Positions 28,608 through 38,421 of a DNA stretch of 44,127 bases are shown here, piece by piece. The stretch is from assembly GCA_027448865.1 (NCBI GenBank), contig DAIDMR010000329.1:1-44127 (forward strand), written 5' to 3'. Numbering within the stretch: the first letter of the stretch is position 1; each line of letters opens with the position of its first letter. The position numbers and the translations under genes are program-made. The notes beneath the pieces are model-generated. The model ran no database searches, was not told the origin of the DNA, and was given only the letters and a program-made list of their open reading frames with translations. The stretch is from Vampirovibrio sp. (GTDB lineage: Bacteria > Cyanobacteriota > Vampirovibrionia > Vampirovibrionales > Vampirovibrionaceae).

Positions 28608-28714
28608 GCCTCCCAGTCTGGCAACCGGCTACGTAAACATGGGCTTATCGCACACCGAAAAAGGGCACCTGAACAAAACCAGCAGGAAAAACCAGAAGAG
28701 AAAATCCCGAAACG

Positions 28715-29188
<474 letters not shown>

Positions 29189-29260
29189 CGCCTTGAGCCC
29201 GGGGCCGGTCTGGGTTAATTTGGAGACACCCAAGCACCCAACCTCGGAAAGTCCCCGCTT

Positions 29261-29893
29261 TTGAGCCTCCTGATTCTCGACAACTTCGACTCCTTTACCT
29301 ACAACCTGTACCAGATGGTACAGGCCAGAACTAGCCTGCCGGTGCGGGTTCATCGCAACAATGAGCTGGACTGGGAGGCCGTAAAGACCCTTAGCCCTCA
29401 AGGCATCCTCATCTCCCCAGGGCCCGGGCATCCGTCCCGCCCGCAGGATTTTGGCATTTGCAAAACCGTGATTGAACGCCAACAAGAGTTAAACTGTCCC
29501 ATTCTGGGCGTCTGTCTGGGTCATCAGGGACTGGTTTACACATTGGGCGGACAAGTGGTTCCGGCCCCCCAAATCATGCACGGCAAAACCTCGGCGGTTC
29601 GCATTGTACAAAACCATCCGTTGCTGGCCGGGCTCCCCAATCCCTTCACCGTCATGCGGTACCATTCCTGGATGGTTGAAGCGGCCAGCCTACCGCGGGA
29701 CTGGGCAGTATTGGCCGAGACGGAACCGACCCCCACGGAACCCACACCCTTGATCATGGCGGTGGCCCATCGAGATCGTCCGCTGTACGGGGTGCAATTT
29801 CATCCGGAATCGGTGGGAACCCCCGAAGGCGGCCAACTGTTGCGTAATTTCATCCAGCTGGCAAACTGCCCGCTGGTTTTCCCGGGCACTTGA
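29261..29893 (+). CDS. Aminodeoxychorismate/anthranilate synthase glutamine amidotransferase (PabA/TrpG)
   Basis: TTG start; LLILDNFDSFTYNLYQ, SPGPGHP, CPILGVCLGHQGL, HSWMVE, YGVQFHPESVGTPEG. Confidence 0.93.
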   Translation: MSLLILDNFDSFTYNLYQMVQARTSLPVRVHRNNELDWEAVKTLSPQGILISPGPGHPSRPQDFGICKTVIERQQELNCPILGVCLGHQGLVYTLGGQVVPAPQIMHGKTSAVRIVQNHPLLAGLPNPFTVMRYHSWMVEAASLPRDWAVLAETEPTPTEPTPLIMAVAHRDRPLYGVQFHPESVGTPEGGQLLRNFIQLANCPLVFPGT

Positions 29894-30216
29894 GAGCGCC
29901 AAAAGCAATGTGAAACGCAATTTTTAATCATGAGCGTTTTTCTTTCACTAACGTTTCAGTTGCGGTTCACGTCTTTTTACCGTATGATTGCCCTGTTTGA
30001 CGTGGCGGCCATGTTTGCGGAGTGACAATTTGCCAACGTCAAAATTTATTCTGGGTCGTCTGAATCGCAGGATTTTGGGTCATCACATCTGATTTAAATT
30101 CGCCCCAGTACCCCTCAGTTTTCTCGTCATCCACTGGATATGTAGTTAAAAAATAACATCTTCAACCCATTTAACCGCGATTAACCCGCGCGATTAACCC
30201 GAAGGAGGATTAACGG

Positions 30217-31047
30217 TTGCTGACTACTGTGACTTTAAGAGCGGGCTTGAGAGGCCTTCGAACCCTGAGCCATACCCAAAGTCAACAAGGGCATTTTTCG
30301 CCGGTTCAACAATTCCAGCCCAAGCGGCTGACCTTTGCCGCCCGCTACCCCTCTCCCACAGGCGAGTCCTCCAGACTGACCAGCGAATCCACGACACTGG
30401 ACACGCTGGACTCTCACCCGGTGACCCTTTCCAGCACCAGCAGCAGCACCAGCAATATTTTCCGGCGACTCTCGGCCCTCAGCAGGAGCAGTCAATCCCT
30501 GAAAGAGGCCGTTCACCGGCCGGAACCCATCAAAAGCGGACTTCTGGATCGACGCAGCATTCAGCTTCCCTCGGACAAGCAGAAGCTCACCATCAGTCAA
30601 AAAATCCTGCGCCTGCTCAACGATGAAGAGCAAGCCGTTCAGCAGGACTTTAGACAACTGATGCAGAACCACCTGAGCAATTTACCCAACCCGCAGGCCC
30701 GGGCTTTAACCCTTCAGGCCCTGGATTTTTTCAACAATGGCTTGTCCAAAACCCTGCGCCAGTGGTTTTTACAAGATCTAAACAGTCATCAGCCCAAGCA
30801 CTTTACCAACACCCAGGGGTTAAGCGCCGGACTCAAAAGCTATCAGGGTAACCTGGAGGCGGTTGACGACTTTTTAAAGCAGGCCATGGAAGGTACCCGG
30901 CAACCGCACAGCGCCCATCCCAAAGCAGCTCTGTCTCCTCAGGCCCTTGAGGCCGCCCAGATGCTGGAAAAAACGGAGCAAGACGTTCACGATTATCGGG
31001 ATGCTCTGAATCACCTGATTCTAAAGCCCAGCGCGTTCAAACCTTAA
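30217..31047 (+). CDS. Hypothetical protein (276 aa, TTG start)
   Basis: AAGGAGG SD at 30202-30208 before TTG 30217; no known domain recognised. Confidence 0.6.
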   Translation: MLTTVTLRAGLRGLRTLSHTQSQQGHFSPVQQFQPKRLTFAARYPSPTGESSRLTSESTTLDTLDSHPVTLSSTSSSTSNIFRRLSALSRSSQSLKEAVHRPEPIKSGLLDRRSIQLPSDKQKLTISQKILRLLNDEEQAVQQDFRQLMQNHLSNLPNPQARALTLQALDFFNNGLSKTLRQWFLQDLNSHQPKHFTNTQGLSAGLKSYQGNLEAVDDFLKQAMEGTRQPHSAHPKAALSPQALEAAQMLEKTEQDVHDYRDALNHLILKPSAFKP

Positions 31048-31068
31048 CCCTGCACTCACGTGCAATCT

Positions 31069-31551
31069 TTATGGCAGCCCTGTTTGGGGTTCAGCCTGAC
31101 TTTTCTTCGCTTCAATATGCTCGGCCAGATCGCGCACGTAATGCACCGCGTCTTTCAGGGAGGCCTCCAGCAACGGCGCACCCTCCGCTTCTGCGGATTG
31201 GGCCTCACTGTTCAGCGGTTGCCAGTCCATGCGGAACTGCACCACCGGCAAGGCCTTGGGATCGTCATTGGCAGGGGGAATCAGCGCATTATAGACAGCG
31301 CCCTGAAACAGCGGATGATCCTCCAGCGCGTAGCGCACCTCGCCCAGCCGCTCATCAATGGTAATTCGCTCCCGCAGTGGAAAACCCTGAATCAGGATCT
31401 CTCGCACGGCGTAATCTTCGGTACTCTCCACAAACTCAAAGGAGTCGATGCCCTGCATGTAGCGTTCCGGATGCTCAATGCGATCCAGCAGTACGTCCCA
31501 AATGGTTTGCAGGGAGGCATTAACGGGGACAAAATACTCCAGCTTGGGCAT
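31069..31551 (-). CDS. SRPBCC/DUF1857-like protein
   Basis: MPKLEYFVPVNASLQTIWDVLLDRIEHPERYMQGIDSFEFVESTEDYAVREIL..., resembles SRPBCC-fold DUF1857 proteins. Confidence 0.6.
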   Translation of the reverse strand: MPKLEYFVPVNASLQTIWDVLLDRIEHPERYMQGIDSFEFVESTEDYAVREILIQGFPLRERITIDERLGEVRYALEDHPLFQGAVYNALIPPANDDPKALPVVQFRMDWQPLNSEAQSAEAEGAPLLEASLKDAVHYVRDLAEHIEAKKSQAEPQTGLP

Positions 31552-31699
31552 GGCAGTCACACTCCTTCCAAGAAGTAAAAGATGAATGCCTCATCATACG
31601 ATGAAAGAACCAGCAGGGTCTATTCTCAGGCCGTGAATGGCCACCCTGAAACGTGAATGCCCGATTTCTCAAAGCCCAGCGCTGGAAACGCCTGTCCGC

Positions 31700-32716
31700 T
31701 TACTGGAACATCTCGCTGACAGACTGGTGATCGTGAATCCGGCCCAGTGCTTCGCCCAGGATTGGCGCTATGGAGAGCTGCACGATTTTTCCGGTACGCT
31801 CCAGTTCCTGAGCCGCGGGACTCAGCGGAATGGAGTTGGTCACAATCACTTCGCTAAAGACGGAGTCCGCAATACGGTCTACAGCCGGGCCGGAGAAAAC
31901 CGGATGGGCCGCCATGGCGTACACCGCCTCGGCCCCTTCGTTTAAAATCAACTGGGCCGCAGAGCAGACCGTGCCAGCCGTATCAATCATGTCATCCACA
32001 ATAATGGCCGTCCGGTTACGCACGTCCCCGATAATATTGAACACTTCGGCCACGTTGTGGGCGCTACGGCGTTTATCGATGATGGCGATGGGGGCGTTCA
32101 GCTTCTTGGCGTAAACCCGGGCCCGCTCCACGCCACCGGCGTCGGGGCTGACCACCACAATGTTCTCCAGATTTTTCTGTTGAATGTAGCGCAGCAAGAC
32201 CGGGGTGGCATACAGGTGATCCACCAGAATATTGAAAAAGCCCTGTAACTGACCGGTGTGCAAGTCCATGGCCACCACCCGGGTAGCCCCGGCGGTGGTG
32301 ATGAGATCAGCCATTAACTTGGCGGAGATAGGCTCACGGCCGGCGGTTTTACGATCCTGACGAGCGTAGCCATAATAGGGAATGACCGCGGTGATGGTAT
32401 TGGCGCTGGCCCGCTTCAGGGCATCAATAATCATCAACAACTCTATAATATTGTCGTTCACCGGGTTACAGGTGGGCTGCACGATAAAGGCATCGCAGCC
32501 ACGCACGTTTTCCTTCACCTGAACGTATGTTTCCCCATCGCTGAAGTTTTTGATTTCCACCTTGCTGAGTTCGGTACCGAGATAACGGGCGATTTCCTGA
32601 GCCAAACGGGGGTTTGCTCGCCCGGTAAAAATTTTAACCTTGCTGGTGTCGTGAATACCGCTTTCGATTTCCAGATCCGGCAAGCGAAGCTCGATAGCCA
32701 AGTCGTTATCCTCCAT
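31700..32716 (-). CDS. prs: Ribose-phosphate pyrophosphokinase
   Basis: KIFTGRANPRLAQEIARYLG, FSDGETYVQVKENVRGCDAFIVQPTC, YYGYARQDRKTAGREPISAKLMADL, VSPDAGGVERARVYAKKL, IVDDMIDTAGT. Confidence 0.97.
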   Translation of the reverse strand: MEDNDLAIELRLPDLEIESGIHDTSKVKIFTGRANPRLAQEIARYLGTELSKVEIKNFSDGETYVQVKENVRGCDAFIVQPTCNPVNDNIIELLMIIDALKRASANTITAVIPYYGYARQDRKTAGREPISAKLMADLITTAGATRVVAMDLHTGQLQGFFNILVDHLYATPVLLRYIQQKNLENIVVVSPDAGGVERARVYAKKLNAPIAIIDKRRSAHNVAEVFNIIGDVRNRTAIIVDDMIDTAGTVCSAAQLILNEGAEAVYAMAAHPVFSGPAVDRIADSVFSEVIVTNSIPLSPAAQELERTGKIVQLSIAPILGEALGRIHDHQSVSEMFQ

Positions 32717-33051
32717 AATGGTACCTTCTTGCAAGAGGTGCTTTTAACGAGAGGGAATGATGTAAGACGTTAGTACCTTCGATTGGTGTCGTGGGTGAGA
32801 GAGGGGTGGGGCAGGCCCGGCGGCAACGAGAACTCTGGCAGGACCTTGCCTGACCATCTTTGCCAATCTGCCCGGAGGAAATTTACCAGAGGTTTCGAGT
32901 GAATTTCCCGACTGTTGGATTAGCCTATTTCAATAAAAGATTAACAGAAAAAAAAGTGCTTTTCAGCCTGTAAAAACAGGATTCGCAATTTCAGAATCCA
33001 TTGCCTGGGGGATATCGGAAAGTCCAAAACCGGGAGGCTCACCCTTTAAAA

Positions 33052-33200
33052 TAGGCAGGGCTCCCTTCACCACACGTTTGTAAAACTGCGCTCAGCTCAA
33101 ACAAACTGTGGAACAGCTTTTGGCAAAGTTGCCCAGCATCTATCCTTAACCCGCTGTACTCAAACAGTTACAAACGTGTGGCGAAGGGAGCCTTGCCTTA
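33052..33200. repeat. Palindrome-closed ~148-nt repeat element, copy B
   Basis: Arms taggcagggctcccttcaccacacgtttgtaa / ttacaaacgtgtggcgaagggagccttgcctta; 102-nt core 33075-33176 aligns ungapped to copy A core. Confidence 0.85.
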
Positions 33201-34226
33201 AAATAACTGGTTGACGAAAGCCAGCCCATCATCGGTCAGGCTGTACTCGCTGACTTCCGCAGTACCGCTTAAATCCGGCACCATGGACAAATACCCCCGG
33301 GACAAGGCCGCCTCCAGGGCACTGTGGTTCACCGGCGTCAGACCGGATTTCACCAGATTGGCGTTAATCCGCTTCAGGGAGAAACAGGCTTGCGCCTCCA
33401 CCTGACTGAGGTAGTAGGCAGCCAGCAGCAAATAATCCTCGGAACTGCCGGGATGGGCCTGATCGCACAAATCGGCCAGTGAGTTCACCAAGTCCAGATT
33501 CATGGGCTGGGCAGCCGACACCGGGGACTGCTCATAAAGCGTCTCAATCACCGGAGCGGTGGGCAACGTCGGCGGGGGAGCTTCCAAATCACGCATCACC
33601 GTATCCATCACCGATTCAAAATCATCCTTGGGCGTTGTACTGGCTGGCTGGACTGTCGCCGATGGCGGCACCACCGATAAAGCAGGCGGGGCCGAAACCT
33701 CTGGAGGCTGGGCGGGCAGAGCAACAGGGGCGGCGGTAACCGATTCAACCGTCGGCGGCAGGGGGACGACGGGCTCCGGGAGCGTTTGCACCGGGGCAGC
33801 CATGGCCGGAGCGGAAGGTTCTGGCACGGAAGGTTCTGACAAGGGAGCCGAGACTGGCAACACCGGGGGTTCCGGGACGATGACTGCTGGAGCAGGCTCT
33901 GAAGCGGGAGAGGCGGGGGACTCAGCCGCAACTGGAACCGGGGCCACAGGGGCAGTGGGGACAACCACCGGCACGGGAGGCGGGATTTCTGGCGTAATCT
34001 CAGAAACCGCGGGGCCAGAAACTACGGGTGTACTGGCCGGAACAACGGGATGGGGGGGGGCCACCGAAGCGGGTTTGGGGAGGCTGACCGGCACATAACT
34101 GTCATCCAGCAAAATGCGAAACCACTTGTCCATTTGCTTGGAGACGAAATAGACATCATCCGAGGACAGGTTGATAAACAGCCCATCTTTTTTAAGGCTC
34201 ATTTCATAACGATGTGGGGCATCCAT
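33198..34226 (-). CDS. Hypothetical protein: N-terminal small module, long Pro/Ala/Val-rich linker, C-terminal helical domain
   Basis: MDAPHRYEMSLKKDGLFINLSSDDVYFVSKQMDKWFRILL N-terminus; C-terminal LADLCDQAHPGSSEDYLLLAAYYLSQVEAQACFSLKRINANL. Confidence 0.7.
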   Translation of the reverse strand: MDAPHRYEMSLKKDGLFINLSSDDVYFVSKQMDKWFRILLDDSYVPVSLPKPASVAPPHPVVPASTPVVSGPAVSEITPEIPPPVPVVVPTAPVAPVPVAAESPASPASEPAPAVIVPEPPVLPVSAPLSEPSVPEPSAPAMAAPVQTLPEPVVPLPPTVESVTAAPVALPAQPPEVSAPPALSVVPPSATVQPASTTPKDDFESVMDTVMRDLEAPPPTLPTAPVIETLYEQSPVSAAQPMNLDLVNSLADLCDQAHPGSSEDYLLLAAYYLSQVEAQACFSLKRINANLVKSGLTPVNHSALEAALSRGYLSMVPDLSGTAEVSEYSLTDDGLAFVNQLF

Positions 34227-34513
34227 GACTACGAGACTCCTTGCCGTGCGGGCCTGGGCCAAATACTATCTCTCTATCAGCGGGTACTCACCCAAAGAAC
34301 GGGGCCCACCATCAGCAACCTGTAAGACATCGACCAAGCCTGGCGACTGGAGAGAAAGCGGAACCAGCAGCCTCATTTTGGGCCAGCCTATTGCCGATTA
34401 AAACCATTATAGGAGGTAATAAGCCATAATACATTCTACGCGTGGTGGAGATTTGAAGAACCAGCCCAACGGGCAGCCTTGGTCACAAAGGGGCCTAAGC
34501 CGGGCGAAAGCGT

Positions 34514-34642
34514 CTACTTCTCTTCCTGTGTGACCAGCATATTGCGCCAGTTGTCCATCTGGGTCTCAATAAACTTGGCGTCATCGCTTTTCAGCTCCAA
34601 CTCCAGATCCCCTTTTTTCAGCTTGAAAACGTATTCGCTCAC
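34514..34642 (-). CDS. 42-aa small protein paralogous to N-terminal module of the adjacent 33198-34226 product
   Basis: GTG 34642 to TAG 34514: MSEYVFKLKKGDLELELKSDDAKFIETQMDNWRNMLVTQEEK; too short for the ORF track. Confidence 0.75.
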   Translation of the reverse strand: MSEYVFKLKKGDLELELKSDDAKFIETQMDNWRNMLVTQEEK

Positions 34643-34760
34643 GGTACTTCCCTATCCTTTTCAGCCCTGATTCATCATGGCCGATTCTACCAAATGACTT
34701 GAGCCTTATTATAATACGCCCGATCTTGATGAGGAAACATTTCCCTGACCGCCCCACGCA

Positions 34761-34796
34761 AAAACTCCCTGAAGCCCAAGGCGTTCAGGGAGTTTG
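34761..34796. terminator. Rho-independent terminator (either strand)
   Basis: aaactccctgaa (34762-34773) pairs with ttcagggagttt (34784-34795); T-run in minus direction. Confidence 0.8.
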
Positions 34797-34825
34797 AAAC
34801 GAATATCAAGCCGGGATCAAACCCA

Positions 34826-35191
34826 CTAGGCTTCCGTATCCAGCTTTTGTCCACAACCAAACATGGGTGCGGCAGGACTCCCAAAAGGCTGCCCTGGCAG
34901 CGGTTGGGGAGCAAACTGAGGAGCCAATGGTTGAGGGCCATACGGTGCAGCGGCCAGCCCGGGGAAAGCACCCGGCAGGGGGGCAGCGTTAGCCGGGAAT
35001 GGCTGAGTGATGCCTGGCGCCGGGAAAGGGGCCGCACCCGGGAAAGAAGGCGCTCCGGGGAAGGGTGCAGGGCCGGGAATAGGGGCAGAGCCCTGTGGAA
35101 TGGCCGGGTCTCCGTAGCCAATGGCGGGCGGAAGCTGCGGCGGGAACTGAGGCGTAAAAGGGGCGCCGGCGGGGGGGAAAGGCATTGCCAT
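34826..35191 (-). CDS. Proline/alanine/phenylalanine-rich low-complexity protein
   Basis: ATG 35191 with AGGAG SD; MAMPFPPAGAPFTPQFPPQLPP... Confidence 0.6.
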   Translation of the reverse strand: MAMPFPPAGAPFTPQFPPQLPPAIGYGDPAIPQGSAPIPGPAPFPGAPSFPGAAPFPAPGITQPFPANAAPLPGAFPGLAAAPYGPQPLAPQFAPQPLPGQPFGSPAAPMFGCGQKLDTEA

Positions 35192-35516
35192 TAATGAAGT
35201 CTCCTGTTGGAAAAGGGTCGGGGAAACCGCACAAGACCACCCGCTCAAAGTTATCCGGTGAGGTGCATCTTGTGAAGTGATGGTAGCTATGTAAACCCGC
35301 TACAGCCAAAAAGCTGCGAAAGCGTTCTGAATTGTAATAATAATTGTTTTTAAATTTAAAAACCGGGACGCTCACTCCGTCGTCTCCGTCCTCTTGCTCA
35401 AATCGCTGAGATTGGCTAAACTGGTTTTATCGAATTTTTTTTCGATTTTTATTGTCCAACCAATTTTTGCTGTTCGATCAACCTGTAATCTCGCCATTTA
35501 AAAGACGCCAGCCCGC

Positions 35517-36623
35517 ATGACACCGCCCTGCCGAAAAATCATTCATATCGACATGGACGCCTTTTACGCCGCCGTGGAGCAGCGGGACTTCCCACAATAT
35601 CAGGGCTTGCCGCTGGCCGTGGGCGGCACCACGGCGCAACGCGGGGTGATTGCCACCGCCAGTTACGAGGCCCGGGCTTTTGGGGTGAAATCCGCCATGT
35701 CCACCTACAAGGCCCTGAAGCTGTGCCCCCAACTGATTGTCGTACCGGGTCGCTTTGAGGCTTACAAGGAAGTTTCCCGTCAAATCCGGGCCATTTTTGC
35801 CGACTATACCGACCTGATTGAGCCCCTCTCGCTGGATGAGGCCTATCTGGATGTGACCGGGCAGAACGAGGGCAACCCTTCGGCCACGCTCATCGCCTAC
35901 GAAATCAAGCAGCGGATTTTGCGCGAAACCGGTCTGACGGCTTCCGCCGGGGTGTCCTATAACAAGTTTCTGGCCAAAGTGGCCTCCGACTACAACAAGC
36001 CCAACGGCTTGTGCGTGATCCCGCCCCACAAGGCCCAGCGGTTTATTGAGGAGCTGCCCATTGGGCGTTTTTATGGCATTGGGCAAAAAACCGAACCCAG
36101 ACTGAAGGCCATGAACATCCACACCGGCGCCCATCTCAAAGCGCTGAGCATGAAAACGCTGGAGTCTATTTTCGGAAAAAGCGCCGCATTCTATTATGAT
36201 CTGGCCCGGGGAAGAGACGATCGCCCCGTGGAAACAGATTGGGTCCGAAAATCAATCGGGTCAGAAACAACCTTTAGCCAGAATCTCTGCGATCCGGCTC
36301 CCATGCTGACAGAACTCTCCACGCTGGCCGCCGAGGTTCTGGCGTGGATGCGTCGGCATGAGACCTATGGCCGAACCCTGACCCTGAAAGTGAAATACGC
36401 CGATTTCCAACAAATTACCCGCAGCCGAACCCAGGCCACCCCCTTTGACACCCTGGAAAGCATGATGCAGACCTTGACCGACCTGCTAGAGCAAACCGAA
36501 GCGCAGAACCACCGCCCTGTCCGCTTGCTAGGGGTCTCTGTATCCAAGTTGTGGCATCCCGGCGAAGCCGATTCTCCCGTAACGCACCAGCCGGAACAAC
36601 TCAAACTGGCATTGGGCGCATAA
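35517..36623 (+). CDS. dinB: DNA polymerase IV (Y family)
   Basis: IIHIDMDAFYAAVEQRDFP, LSLDEAYLDVT, ASAGVSYNKFLAKVASDYNKPNG. Confidence 0.96.
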   Translation: MTPPCRKIIHIDMDAFYAAVEQRDFPQYQGLPLAVGGTTAQRGVIATASYEARAFGVKSAMSTYKALKLCPQLIVVPGRFEAYKEVSRQIRAIFADYTDLIEPLSLDEAYLDVTGQNEGNPSATLIAYEIKQRILRETGLTASAGVSYNKFLAKVASDYNKPNGLCVIPPHKAQRFIEELPIGRFYGIGQKTEPRLKAMNIHTGAHLKALSMKTLESIFGKSAAFYYDLARGRDDRPVETDWVRKSIGSETTFSQNLCDPAPMLTELSTLAAEVLAWMRRHETYGRTLTLKVKYADFQQITRSRTQATPFDTLESMMQTLTDLLEQTEAQNHRPVRLLGVSVSKLWHPGEADSPVTHQPEQLKLALGA

Positions 36624-36760
36624 GCCCTGAGGGCCAGCATTTCAGCAAAGCAACTTTACAAAACGAAACAAAACGTTCCAGACCGACAAATGTTTGTTTT
36701 TATGCAATCACAAGGACAAGGCTGGAACAAATTTAAAACTCTTCTTTCATATTGCGCTTT

Positions 36761-36803
36761 AACGCCATACCCGATTGCTTTTGGGTTCGGCGTTTTTTAT
36801 TTT
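36761..36803 (+). terminator. Rho-independent terminator downstream of dinB
   Basis: AACGCCatACCC..GGGTtcGGCGTT followed by TTTTATTTT. Confidence 0.75.
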
Positions 36804-36850
36804 GTTAGGCAGTACCCAAGCCCGTAACGCAACAGAAAGAAGATGGAACC

Positions 36851-37429
36851 ATGCCCCTCATTGGTGTTTCGGATTTTGTAAAACGACAAACCCCAGATAG
36901 TAAGTACGATCACTTCGCCGGGGACTGGGATGAGTTGATAAAACTGATAGAGGGTCAGTGGAAACAACGCCAGCCTTCTTCTCACAACAGCGGTGTGCTG
37001 CTGGTTCCTGTGCCGGAGGCTGAGTGTCATCGCTTTTTGGGCAGCGTGATTGCCGTGGATGAAAATACGCCCCTCACCGCTCATTTTGCCCCCCGAATGG
37101 CTGGAGAAGCGGGGTTTATTCAGGTGGAGGTCTGTGGCGGACAAAAAGTACCCGCCCACCGGGCGGAAATTATTCTCTACAGCCATGAGACCCTGGCCCG
37201 GGACGGGGATGCCCCGGCCACCCGGGAGGCCGATTACTATATTGTTTCCATCAATGCCTACGCCTCCGGGCAAGCCGAACCGATGAGCCCGATGACCATG
37301 GCCCGGAACTTTCTGGGACTCAAAGGGGGCACACGGCCGGAAACGCCCTACACCGCCCAGGAGTTCGCCGAGTCCATTATTTATTGGAGCCAGCACGCCC
37401 GCATCGGGCATTCATCCCCCGGCGGGTAA
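36851..37429 (+). CDS. DUF3228-like protein
   Basis: HFAPRMAGEAGFIQVEVCGGQKVPAHRAEIILYS..., EPMSPMTMARNFLGLKGGTRPETPYTAQEFAESIIYWSQHARIGHS. Confidence 0.7.
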   Translation: MPLIGVSDFVKRQTPDSKYDHFAGDWDELIKLIEGQWKQRQPSSHNSGVLLVPVPEAECHRFLGSVIAVDENTPLTAHFAPRMAGEAGFIQVEVCGGQKVPAHRAEIILYSHETLARDGDAPATREADYYIVSINAYASGQAEPMSPMTMARNFLGLKGGTRPETPYTAQEFAESIIYWSQHARIGHSSPGG

Positions 37430-37781
37430 GACGCTCCGCCAAGTGTTCTGATCGGCCGTTAAGCGCCGATCAGCTGGGCTATCCGATCTCAAAAATCAGG
37501 CCTCAAAAATCAGACCGCCAAATCAAACACGGGGCAGGCCAGTCAAGCGCTTATTCTGATACTGAATCACGCTGATACGCAATCACGCTGCGCAACGACC
37601 ACTTTCAGCAGACCCCAGAACAGGACACTCCCCGGATCGGCTTGGGAACCACGAGTGAAAACAAAATTCGTAAAAGTGGAACCCCTCTATCGGCTAGGTT
37701 TAACTTGGATGATTTTAAACCATATAACTCATGCTGGAATTCTGGAGTTAGCAGAGTCGCCAAGTGGAGCGTCATACCATG

Positions 37782-37976
37782 CGAAACGCCATGTCAGTGT
37801 CCAAGTTGAAATACGCCACTCTCAAAAACAGCAGCGGGCTTTACAACTGGAGCGCCACGCACCGGAATGAATCCCGTCCGGAAGCTGAGGACACTGAGAC
37901 AACACACCCGCGACGCCCCGAAACAGACGCTTCCAGCACTGTGAATCCCCCACCCCTACCCAGGGAGCAGGCCTAA
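37782..37976 (+). CDS. Possible hypothetical protein
   Basis: ATG 37782 with ggag upstream; competing frame (37655..37870) makes this uncertain. Confidence 0.25.
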   Translation, partial: RNAMSVSKLKYATLKNSSGLYNWSATHRNESRPEAEDTETTHPRRPETDASSTVNPPPLPREQA

Positions 37977-38022
37977 TAATTCTCCCCCCAAAAAATACCC
38001 GAAGAGACAAGAGGGCTTTACC

Positions 38023-38340
38023 ATGTTCAAAAGTCAAACCCTGTCGACTGATGATTTCACGACTCAGGCCACCCAAACCTGCACTCAGTTGAGGTCGATG
38101 GACATACAAAGCTACCTGGCCCTCATGTTGTCCCAATATCATGAGGATCGGGAGCAGTGCCTATTTCTGCCCTCCTTGCTCAGTATGGCTGAATGCTTTG
38201 AATGCTCCGCGGTCGAAGTGCATCAAGCCTTGGAGCAACTAAAAACCTTTGGCTGCGACTTTTTTATTATGGGCTTTGAAAGCCCCATTACCCTGTGGTA
38301 TCCAGAACGGTTGAATGGCGCTGCCAATCAATCCGCCTAG
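38023..38340 (+). CDS. Hypothetical protein (105 aa)
   Basis: Intact ORF followed by a terminator hairpin. Confidence 0.55.
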   Translation: MFKSQTLSTDDFTTQATQTCTQLRSMDIQSYLALMLSQYHEDREQCLFLPSLLSMAECFECSAVEVHQALEQLKTFGCDFFIMGFESPITLWYPERLNGAANQSA

Positions 38341-38356
38341 CCCTATCTGAATCCTG

Positions 38357-38396
38357 AAAAAATCCCGCCCTGGCCTTAAACCGGGACGGGATTTTT
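38357..38396. terminator. Bidirectional terminator between convergent genes
   Basis: aaaaaatcccgccctgg..ccgggacgggattttt. Confidence 0.8.
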
Positions 38397-38421
38397 GAAT
38401 TTAATCCGCTATAGCAGACGA

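Noticed and set aside
32717-33040. Possible riboswitch in the ~320-nt region upstream of prs
   Set aside because: Only short local hairpins (e.g. cctgtaaaaacagg) visible; no known riboswitch core recognised.
33559-34098. Plus-strand 179-aa Gly/Thr-rich ORF
   Set aside because: Antisense of the Pro/Val/Ala-rich linker of the minus-strand protein; composition explained by complementarity.
34989-35375. Minus-strand 128-aa ORF MSVPVFKFKNNYYYN...
   Set aside because: Out of frame with the Pro-rich gene that has a good SD and start; probably an alternative-frame ORF in GC-rich sequence.
35430-35460. tcgaattttttttcgat upstream of dinB as a LexA/SOS box
   Set aside because: Palindromic but does not match a LexA consensus I can name; AT-rich chance palindrome is likely.
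36690-36828. 45-aa ORF MFVFMQSQGQGWNKFKTLLSYCALTPYPIAFGFGVFYFVRQYPSP
   Set aside because: No SD and it runs through the strong dinB terminator hairpin plus T-tract; the terminator is the simpler explanation.
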